A DNA stretch of 64,000 nucleotides from Planococcus kocurii (GTDB taxonomy: Bacteria > Bacillota > Bacilli > Bacillales_A > Planococcaceae), in assembly GCF_001465835.2 (NCBI RefSeq), contig NZ_CP013661.2:1054001-1118000 (forward strand), written 5' to 3'. Shown here in pieces: positions 27,775 through 34,161 of the stretch. The position numbers were made by a program, and so were the translations under genes. The notes under the pieces are model-generated. The model did not search any database. It saw only the letters and a list, made by a program, of their open reading frames with translations, and was not told where the DNA came from. Within the stretch, counting starts at the first letter, position 1. Each line of letters begins with the position of its first letter.

Positions 27775-27903
27775 ATTAATGACCCCATTTTGACTGCAGC
27801 ATTGACGGATCGGCTGACGCACAAATCACATGTGGTGAATATGGTAGGTCCTTCTTATCGAATGAGAGAAACGAAAAAATGGCTCGAAAACAACCATTCA
27901 TAA
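27774..27903 (+). pseudogene. istB: 3' fragment of an IS21-family istB gene
   Basis: Forty-two codons beginning exactly at the R1 right end encode NDPILTAALTDRLTHKSH, then VGPSYRMRETKKWLE, which fits the last part of IstB, the ATP-dependent helper of IS21 transposases. The ATPase core and the istA gene are absent. As with the GGDEF fragment, the break lies at the R1 edge. Confidence 0.7.
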
Positions 27904-27947
27904 GTGGCTCAAAATTAAATTGCGTTGTGGCTCAATTTTCATTTGCG
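27904..27947 (+). repeat. IS21-type terminal direct repeats
   Basis: Two similar 21-bp units beginning GTGGCTCAAAATTAAATTG and GTGGCTCAATTTTCATTTG, spaced 23 bp apart, directly after the istB fragment. IS21 elements carry such repeated sites at their ends, so this is the right end of the lost element. Confidence 0.6.
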
Positions 27948-28001
27948 AAATACAATTATTAGAAAAATCCATCGTATTTTCATACTCAATACTTAGTATT
28001 T

Positions 28002-28166
28002 TGCTTCCCAGGGAGTGGAACAATTTGCAAACAATTTATACAGATGAATAATATGTAAAAGATGTACCTTAAATATAGATGCAACGGGTGCAGCAATGTA
28101 TATGATATAAATTGTAGAGTATTGTCCGAATCGTTTAAAATTGTTTCTTTTCCAGGGACGCGATTA
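28002..28166 (+). repeat. R1 repeat, full length
   Basis: Left CTTCCCAGGGAGTGGAACAA, ACAATTTATACAGATG, inner arms GATGTACC / GGGTGCAGC with mismatches, TATAAATTGTAGAGTATTG, right TTTTCCAGGGACGCGATT. Confidence 0.9.
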
Positions 28167-28213
28167 ATTAAAGAGTTAGAAATAGAGGCTTTCCCCTTCT
28201 AGCAGTCTCCAAA

Positions 28214-28378
28214 TGTTCCCTGTGCTACGTACAATTTCCACACAATTCATACGAATGAATAAAGTACAAAAACCACACCCGCAGTTTTGATGCTGCAGGT
28301 GTGGCAATGTATAGAGTATAAATTGTCGTGTATTTTCGGAATCGTTTAGAATTGTTTTTTACACAGGGATGCGATTTT
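28214..28378 (+). repeat. R1 repeat, CCACACC subtype, full length, 3' side of the retron
   Basis: Left GTTCCCTGTGCTACGTACAA, ACAATTCATACGAATGAATA, perfect inner stem CCACACC / GGTGTGG, TATAAATTGTCGTGTATT, right TTACACAGGGATGCGATTTT. The left CCCTGTG and right CACAGGG pair. It ends 4 bp before the retron gene stop codon. Confidence 0.93.
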
Positions 28379-28382
28379 AGAT

Positions 28383-30110
28383 TTAAACAAGACACATTTC
28401 TTTAGCTTCGATAGACTTTAATAAATCGCTTACAGGTATTACCTCAGTCACACTGTTATCCTTTCCCTTTACAGCTACTGCTATGACTTCATTTTTCATA
28501 TTTACGATTGGCCCACCACTGTTTCCCCCATGAATAGGCATTCTGGTGCTATATCTAGTAAATCTCTTATCATTATAATAATGTATGCGTTCCCCTAATA
28601 TTTTCCCCTGGTCAATATGTAACGATGAACTCTCTTTATATTCTGGATAACCAATTATTACGCTATCCATGCCCTCGGTTATACTTTGATTATAGTTAAA
28701 TCCATGTTCAAAATGATCTACAATATTTATATGCAAGACGGCTAAGTCTCTAGCTTTATCGTACATTATTATCTTTGCAAACCAAATATCTTGAGAATAT
28801 CTAGATTTAGAAAGAGGAATATAATATTCTTCTTCAAAAGAAGTGTTCTCTTCTTCAAGAATTTCTATGTACTCTTTCACTACATGATAATTGGTTACAA
28901 GGCCAACCTCTTTTAGCAAGAATCCAGATCCTTGATAAGTTACAATATTTTTTTTCGACTCAAAAAATTTGTAATTTACAAAATCAGATTCAATAACATA
29001 TACATTTTGTTCCCTAAATTCTGAATGAGTTAAAGGCCGATGAATGTAAGGATAATTCTCATTACTACTTCCATTTACTGCACTTATAATTAAGTTATAA
29101 CGAATAGCTAACTTTTGGTAAACATGGTCTTGTTTTCCTTTAATATGCCCCAAATGCGAAATCATACCGCGCACAATATTAAACATATCTCGATTCTTAA
29201 ATTTAGTTTTTCTAAATGGATACTTTGCTTCAAAGATAGTTATTGCTTCATCTAAAGAATTAATGTTTTTCTCGATACAATGTAATATCGAACGTATCCT
29301 TCTTATATATCTTTTATTAAGATTCAGTTTCGTGTTAACTTTTACACCAGTAACGTACTTAGGTTGTGAACTATCATGAATTCTAGTTTTTGAAGTGTTT
29401 ATACTGAAACCGTTCTTAGATATAAGTTCTATTACTTTATCTCCGACATCGTAGAAATCTTCGTCCATATTGAATATATCACTCTGAAATTCTTTTCTAT
29501 TCGTTGAGAAAGTGATGTCGTCGGCATACCTAGTATAATTAGATCTATGCTTTCTTGCCAGCCTAACTAAATCTTTATCTAATTTATAAGTGATTATATT
29601 AGAGATAATAGGCGATGTAGCAGCTCCTTGTGGCAACTCATTATTATTATCACAACAAATATTCGCTAAAGTTGTTGCGACAACTTCATTAAATCTAAAG
29701 TAGCTTAAAAACATTGCCCGAATTCTAGGGAAAGTTATTGATGAGAAGTAATTTGCTAAATCTATATTTAAAATTAACTTTTTTCTTAAATGAACTTGCG
29801 CATTAGTACGTATGCTTTTATTCTTTTCGAATCCATGTGAGACATTACTCGTTGATTTGTATGCAAGTGATAGTACATAGTTCATTTTTTTCTGAATGAT
29901 ATCCAGATTCTTTGATGGTTTATTAATCACTCTAAAATTTGAAGAATTTTTTTTAGGAATTGTAAATTCAGAGTATGTCTTATTTTGAATAACTGCTTCC
30001 CACAATTTTTTTGGAGGGATCTCTAATAAATCTGCTATGTCATCAAACGTTTGCAATGAGTTGAACTTATTTAAAATAGCTGTATCTTCACTTTTTAAAT
30101 CTACATGCAA
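28383..30110 (-). CDS. Retron reverse transcriptase fused to trypsin-like serine protease
   Basis: 575 residues in two parts. Residues ~50-345 form a retron reverse transcriptase: NAQVH at 103-107 (retron-specific NAxxH), Asp117 in LILNIDLANYF, ELPQGAATSP at 158-167, the catalytic YADD at 195-198 and VTG at 253-255 (retron region Y). Residues ~380-570 form a trypsin-like protease: GSGFLL, TNYHVV with His409, ARDLAV with Asp455 and GGNSGGP with Ser531, a complete triad. The start is TTG behind GAGGTGA, seven bases away; no in-frame ATG lies nearby. A matching msr-msd-like RNA lies 28 bp upstream. The enzyme should copy that RNA into msDNA; the protease is the likely effector, released or activated on phage infection. 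The retron call is strong from motifs; defence function and activation are inferred from known retrons. Flanked by R1 repeats. Confidence 0.95.
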   Translation of the reverse strand: MHVDLKSEDTAILNKFNSLQTFDDIADLLEIPPKKLWEAVIQNKTYSEFTIPKKNSSNFRVINKPSKNLDIIQKKMNYVLSLAYKSTSNVSHGFEKNKSIRTNAQVHLRKKLILNIDLANYFSSITFPRIRAMFLSYFRFNEVVATTLANICCDNNNELPQGAATSPIISNIITYKLDKDLVRLARKHRSNYTRYADDITFSTNRKEFQSDIFNMDEDFYDVGDKVIELISKNGFSINTSKTRIHDSSQPKYVTGVKVNTKLNLNKRYIRRIRSILHCIEKNINSLDEAITIFEAKYPFRKTKFKNRDMFNIVRGMISHLGHIKGKQDHVYQKLAIRYNLIISAVNGSSNENYPYIHRPLTHSEFREQNVYVIESDFVNYKFFESKKNIVTYQGSGFLLKEVGLVTNYHVVKEYIEILEEENTSFEEEYYIPLSKSRYSQDIWFAKIIMYDKARDLAVLHINIVDHFEHGFNYNQSITEGMDSVIIGYPEYKESSSLHIDQGKILGERIHYYNDKRFTRYSTRMPIHGGNSGGPIVNMKNEVIAVAVKGKDNSVTEVIPVSDLLKSIEAKEMCLV

Positions 30111-30116
30111 ATTTAG

Positions 30117-30123
30117 TCACCTC
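30117..30123 (-). promoter_or_regulatory. Ribosome binding site deciding the TTG start of the retron RT
   Basis: GAGGTGA on the minus strand, seven bases before TTG. The only nearby ATG (one base out of the TTG frame) runs straight into a TAG. Confidence 0.75.
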
Positions 30124-30138
30124 AGAAAATGATAAAGC

Positions 30139-30271
30139 GGAGTAGCATTTCCACTTTTCTAGATATACGCAAAGCAAAGTTGCGAGTAATAGTATAATAT
30201 GATGCGGAATAAATATTTCATTTATTCAATTGAATCCGGCGATTTCACCGGCAATATATCGAAGCTACTCC
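30139..30271 (-). ncRNA. Retron msr-msd RNA
   Basis: Read on the minus strand it starts with GGAGTAGC (a1, 30271-30264) and ends with GCTACTCC (a2, 30146-30139), an exact 8-bp inverted repeat. After a1 comes a TAGC context in which the G is the expected branch guanosine. Then CCGGTG-AAAT-CGCCGG (30251-30236, one G-U pair) and GAATAAAT-GAAAT-ATTTATTC (30227-30207) form two msr-type stem-loops. The 3' part has CGCAA-CTTTGCT-TTGCG (30184-30168) as an msd-type hairpin tip, with weaker outer pairing. A TATAAT box seven bases upstream puts the start at the first base of a1. Length 133 nt. Structure seen by hand pairing; branch position inferred from known retrons. Confidence 0.85.
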
Positions 30272-30277
30272 AATTAG

Positions 30278-30283
30278 ATTATA
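30278..30283 (-). promoter_or_regulatory. -10 box of the retron RNA promoter
   Basis: Perfect TATAAT on the minus strand, preceded by TGA. The -35 region is weak (TTAAAC-like, spacer 17). Transcription would begin at about 30271, the first G of a1. Confidence 0.7.
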
Positions 30284-30352
30284 TCATGCTTCTGTACTAA
30301 AGTTTAAATTAAAATTTCGCTTTTCAGAGGGTGTGACAATACCTTAAAAGGT

Positions 30353-30490
30353 TTCACTTCCTAGGGGAGTTACACAATTCCTAAGTCTAAAAGTTACGGC
30401 AAGAAAAGTTGATTTTAGAGCTATACAGTGTATGAAATATAGTTTATGGTTAAAATCGTTTAGAGTTTTTCTTTCTCTTGAATCCGTTAT
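30353..30490 (+). repeat. R1 repeat, degenerate, 5' side of the retron
   Basis: Left CACTTCCTAGGGGAGTTACA, later ATATAGTTTATGGTTAAAAT and CGTTTAGAGTTTTTCTTTCT. The inner stem is lost. With the copy at 28214 it brackets the retron. Confidence 0.6.
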
Positions 30491-30548
30491 TTAACTAGAG
30501 AACTGAAATTTACCGATTTAAATAAGCGACACCTATACACTAAGTAAT

Positions 30549-30926
30549 TCATCTATTATTAAAAGCCTGTAAGTAAAAACTATCTGTTAGGATATCGGTG
30601 TTAATATCCAAGTCTTTGCAAAGTGCTTTAAACAGTTCCATTAACCTTTGGTCTGTTATATTAGATTCTCTATTTTGAACCACTATACTTTCATGAAAAG
30701 CTTTTAGAGCAATTAAAACATCCTTAGAATCATTAAAGACAATAAATATTTTATTTAGTGCTTCCGAGAACTTTTCACCGCTTAAGTCATACCTATTTCC
30801 GATTAATTGCTCTAAAACTATATACTTTTGTCTTCTTTTTTCGCTTCTTTTGTGATACCAACTAGATATCCCCACTCCTATAATTCCAGAAAGTAATGAT
30901 GGAATTATTACAAATGCCCACTCCAC
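30549..30926 (-). CDS. DUF6680-like small membrane protein, restriction-linked
   Basis: 125 residues: one N-terminal membrane helix (WAFVIIPSLLSGIIGVGISSW) followed by a basic KRSEKRRQKY stretch and a helical cytoplasmic domain (LNKIFIVFNDSKDVLIALKAF, LMELFKALCKDLDI). The pattern matches my recollection of DUF6680, small anchored proteins seen in defence loci. GTG start behind AAAGGGGGA. It begins 50 bp after the hsdS stop on the same strand, so it is probably co-transcribed with the restriction genes; an accessory defence role is inferred. Confidence 0.55.
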   Translation of the reverse strand: MEWAFVIIPSLLSGIIGVGISSWYHKRSEKRRQKYIVLEQLIGNRYDLSGEKFSEALNKIFIVFNDSKDVLIALKAFHESIVVQNRESNITDQRLMELFKALCKDLDINTDILTDSFYLQAFNNR

Positions 30927-30975
30927 TAAAAGTCCCCCTTTATCTCTTTTGAAATTAAGTAGTCAAAGCATCCTT

Positions 30976-32139
30976 TTAAACAAACATCCCCCACATAACC
31001 CCCTTCTTCTGCTCCTCCAAAACCACCAACTTCTCTTTTTCGACTTCTACTTTTCTCTCTAATTTATCAAAGTATTTGGCGATATTCCTTTGCTCTTTCA
31101 TAGAAGGACTGGGAATAGAAAGGTTTTTTATATCGTTACCATTTACGGATTCGAACGTACTTCCTTGAGATATGCTATTCCAACCATTCATCTCGTTAAA
31201 ATAAGACAAATAATGGTATACATATTTACTGCCTCTAATAGCACAAACCCCTCGTCCTATACAAGCTTCTATATCTGTTAAAGCTAATTTTCCAACAGGT
31301 GCTCTCACCGACATAATAGTATCTCCTGGCAGACATGCTTTTGTGATTTCTGAAGTATAAATACGAGGAATAACTTTTCCATTCTTCATATCAGCATTTC
31401 CTTGTATTAAAACCGTATTCGCAGTATCTGTAGAGTAATTCTCGCCTTTAGGAGATTGTCCCATAACAACCTCTGCTACTTTTCCAAGTTTCTTATTCTC
31501 CCACTCCCCAAACTCTCCACCATCAATATCCTTAAACCGCAACTCCTGCGAGAAAACCTTCTGCATCATGCCTTTTTTTAACTGCTCTAACTCCTCTATT
31601 TTTTCTTTTTGCTTGTTCCTCTTTTTATCTAGTAGCAAAAGTAGTTTCACAATTTCCTTCTGTATCTTTAACGAAGGAAGCAATACTTCTAGTTTTCCAA
31701 ATTCATTTTGTCCGAGCGTTTTATTTCGTCCTGCTCCTCCTGGAGATGCTAATTCTAATAGATACTGCCCTTTTTTTGTTTTGAACATGTAAGTTATATA
31801 ATCCAAATCCACTAATTTTTCGTTCGCTTTATACATAGGGAACCTATGCGAGGCAATGTACCCTCTATGTTCCTCTCTTGTACGAGCAATTGCTCTTTCC
31901 CAAGCAAATACAATATTTACGATAAAACAATCGGGTTCTATCCAAAAAACACGTTTATTCCCTAATTCATTTCCAGAAACAGAATCTTTGAAAAAGATAC
32001 CTTTAGCATGAGAGCGAATACCAATCTGGTTATATAATTTACTCCCTTCAACCTCTACTGGATTTTTTACTCTGATTAGAATTTCAGACATTTGATATCG
32101 ATTTAAAGTACTATTTAATACAACCTTAGGAGTGCTCAT
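30976..32139 (-). CDS. hsdS: Type I restriction specificity subunit HsdS
   Basis: Sets the DNA target of the type I complex. Two target-recognition domains: residues ~1-150 and ~215-355 (WENKKLGKVAEVVMGQSP marks the second). Each is followed by a conserved helix, around KEIVKLLLLLDKKRNKQKEKIEELEQLKKG (shown in part) and QRNIAKYFDKLERKVEVEKEK. The first domain starts unusually close to the N-terminus and lacks the common leading W-x-x-x-L-G element, so it may be slightly shortened. It overlaps the hsdM end by 14 bp, typical of coupled translation. The AT-rich first half is typical of hsdS exchange. Confidence 0.9.
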   Translation of the reverse strand: MSTPKVVLNSTLNRYQMSEILIRVKNPVEVEGSKLYNQIGIRSHAKGIFFKDSVSGNELGNKRVFWIEPDCFIVNIVFAWERAIARTREEHRGYIASHRFPMYKANEKLVDLDYITYMFKTKKGQYLLELASPGGAGRNKTLGQNEFGKLEVLLPSLKIQKEIVKLLLLLDKKRNKQKEKIEELEQLKKGMMQKVFSQELRFKDIDGGEFGEWENKKLGKVAEVVMGQSPKGENYSTDTANTVLIQGNADMKNGKVIPRIYTSEITKACLPGDTIMSVRAPVGKLALTDIEACIGRGVCAIRGSKYVYHYLSYFNEMNGWNSISQGSTFESVNGNDIKNLSIPSPSMKEQRNIAKYFDKLERKVEVEKEKLVVLEEQKKGVMWGMFV

Positions 32140-33697
32140 AATTCAGAACCCCCAATTCCTTAAAATACTCTTCTAGCTCACGATCAATCTCTTCAATTTC
32201 CTTATCTATTTCTTTCAACCTTACTTGTACCGCTTCCAAATCGACCGGCTCTTCTTCGACAAACGTATCCACGTAGCGTGGAATATTTAAGTTGTAGTCG
32301 TTTTCTTTAATTTCTTCTAAGCTCGCTGCGTATGAATAACGCTCAATTGTTTCACGCGTTTTATACGTATCGACAATCTTGTCGACGTTTTCGTCTGTTA
32401 AATTGTTTTGGTTTTTGCCTTTTTCAAATTCATTTGAAGCATCGATGAAAATAACGTTGGCATCTTCCTTGCGCGTCTTTTTGAAAACCAAGATACATGT
32501 TGGAATAGAGGTGCCGAAAAACACGTTAGCGGGTAAGCCAATCACTGCATCTAAATAGTTCTTGTCTTGGATCAAAAATTGACGGATAACGCCTTCTGCT
32601 CCACCACGGAATAACACACCGTGCGGTAATACAACAGCCATCGTTCCGTTATCGTCCAATTGATGAATCATATGCTGCACAAAGGCGAAATCCGCTTTTG
32701 ATTTTGGTGCAAGGCGTCCGTAATCACTAAAACGTTCATCGTCTAAGTACTTCGCGTCCGCACTCCAATTGGCCGAGTATGGCGGATTGGCCACAACGGC
32801 TTCAAAGCGCATGTCGACATGTTTCGGGTTTTCTAAGGTGTCTTCGTTTTGAATATCAAAATCGGTATAGCGCAAATCATGCAACAGCATGTTCATGCGC
32901 GCCAAGTTAAACGTTGTGGTTGTTAATTCTTGACCGTAAAACAAGCGTACATTTGATTCTTTAGCTACACGCAACATCAGTGAACCCGATCCACACGTTG
33001 GATCGTAAACATTCTTTAAGTCGGGCTTTTCATGTGTTACAATTTTCGCTAGAATTTTCGATACTTGTTGCGGCGTATAAAACTCACCCGCTTTTTTGCC
33101 GGCGTTCGCCGCAAATTGTGAAATCAAATACTCATAAGCATCGCCCAATACGTCAATGTCTACATCGTCGTGTAAGAATGGAATATCGTTAATGCTTAAG
33201 ATGATTTTCGCAATTAATTTTGAACGTGATTTTACGTCACGCCCTAATTTTGTTGACGTTAAATCCATGTCATCAAAAAGATGCTCAAAGTCTTGTTGGC
33301 TATCTGTTCCTAAAGTTGACTCTTCAATTGCTTTAATCGCTTTATGTAACAGTTCTACATCAAACTTGCCTTGATCCCCTTTTGGAATTTCCGTTACCAT
33401 CGATGAAAACAAGAATTCTGGTTCGATGACAAAGCCGATTTCCTCGAGCAAAGTTTCGATCAACCCTTCGCGATACTCTTCGTCTTTCCAAGCATCTTCA
33501 TATGAAATATTGTCTTCTTCTAATAACTTCGCAATTCGCGCTTCTGTCTTTTCTGACAAATAACGATAAAAAATAAGACCCAGTATATAGTTTTTAAAAT
33601 CATACGCTTCCATTTGGCCGCGCAAGTCATTGGCCATTGTCCATAGTTTCTTATGCAATTCAGCTTGTTGCTGACGTTGTTTTTCTGAAGTTGTCAT
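32126..33697 (-). CDS. hsdM: Type I restriction-modification methyltransferase HsdM
   Basis: N6-adenine methyltransferase subunit. Residues ~10-150 form the HsdM N-terminal helical domain (MEAYDFKNYILGLIFYRYLS). The catalytic domain has motif I DPTCGSGSLML and motif IV NPPYSANW. Length 523 is normal. Starts behind CAAAGGAGAATCAC. With HsdS it methylates the host target site and protects it from HsdR. Confidence 0.95.
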   Translation of the reverse strand: MTTSEKQRQQQAELHKKLWTMANDLRGQMEAYDFKNYILGLIFYRYLSEKTEARIAKLLEEDNISYEDAWKDEEYREGLIETLLEEIGFVIEPEFLFSSMVTEIPKGDQGKFDVELLHKAIKAIEESTLGTDSQQDFEHLFDDMDLTSTKLGRDVKSRSKLIAKIILSINDIPFLHDDVDIDVLGDAYEYLISQFAANAGKKAGEFYTPQQVSKILAKIVTHEKPDLKNVYDPTCGSGSLMLRVAKESNVRLFYGQELTTTTFNLARMNMLLHDLRYTDFDIQNEDTLENPKHVDMRFEAVVANPPYSANWSADAKYLDDERFSDYGRLAPKSKADFAFVQHMIHQLDDNGTMAVVLPHGVLFRGGAEGVIRQFLIQDKNYLDAVIGLPANVFFGTSIPTCILVFKKTRKEDANVIFIDASNEFEKGKNQNNLTDENVDKIVDTYKTRETIERYSYAASLEEIKENDYNLNIPRYVDTFVEEEPVDLEAVQVRLKEIDKEIEEIDRELEEYFKELGVLNYEHS

Positions 33698-33878
33698 TGT
33701 GATTCTCCTTTGGTGTGATCGATATGTTCTATCTTTCTACAATTGCGCCCCCGCGTCAGTCACAATTTGAGGAACAATTGTGTCTGTCACCGTGGCACGA
33801 AGTTTGTTATGTCTGCTCTTTGCAGGTCTTCTACTATTATATTCTCTCATCAGATACTTTATTAGATTTTACGCACTA

Positions 33879-33972
33879 AGCGCCGGCGCGTCCACGGGGT
33901 AGCCGGAGCAATAAGACTGGCGGTCCCTTCGCCTGACTTATTGTGGGAGGCATCCCCAAAGCGTCTGAAGTG
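33879..33972 (+). repeat. R2 repeat, copy 1
   Basis: GGCGCGTCCACGGGGTAGCC ... AGCAATAAG / CTTATTGT ... GGCATCCCCAAAGCG. The stem AATAAG/CTTATT differs from the other two copies (AAGAAG/CTTCTT) by a compensating pair. Confidence 0.75.
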
Positions 33973-34037
33973 TTTTATATTCTTCTACTATTATAGTCTA
34001 ATCGTAACATGCGCTAACTCTAGTGAATCACATTTAA

Positions 34038-34150
34038 AAGAAAGAGCGAAAGGCGGCGACTCCTGCGGGAAAGCGAAGACGCTGAGACCCCGCAGGACGT
34101 AGTCCGAGGAGACTCAGCGTGAGCCCGCGGAAAGCGTCCGCCTGCAGCGA
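34038..34150 (+). repeat. R3 GC-rich repeat, copy 1
   Basis: GGCGGCGACTCCTGCGGGAA ... GACTCAGCGTGAGCCCGCGG ... AAGCGTCCGCCTGCAGC. The ends pair (GGCGG with CCGCC). This kind of GC-rich intergenic repeat is widespread in Bacillales. Confidence 0.75.
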
Positions 34151-34161
34151 ATACTTCCAAG

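Larger units (their letters stand above)
33698..34161. other. hsdR-hsdM intergenic gap filled by two repeat families
   Basis: A long gap for an hsd operon. It holds an R2 repeat (33879-33972) and an R3 repeat (34038-34150). CACAATTTGAGGAACAATTG near 33759 is a small hairpin. No gene is seen. The R3 hairpin could reduce read-through from hsdR to hsdM. Confidence 0.6.

Noticed and set aside
28383..30110. Group II intron reverse transcriptase
   Set aside because: No maturase or HNH domain and no intron RNA domains V/VI; NAxxH and VTG motifs plus the a1/a2 RNA point to a retron.
18641..30490. Classical integron attC sites
   Set aside because: R1 lacks a consistent GTTRRRY/RYYYAAC pair at its ends and no integrase is in the window, so only the layout, not the site chemistry, resembles an integron.
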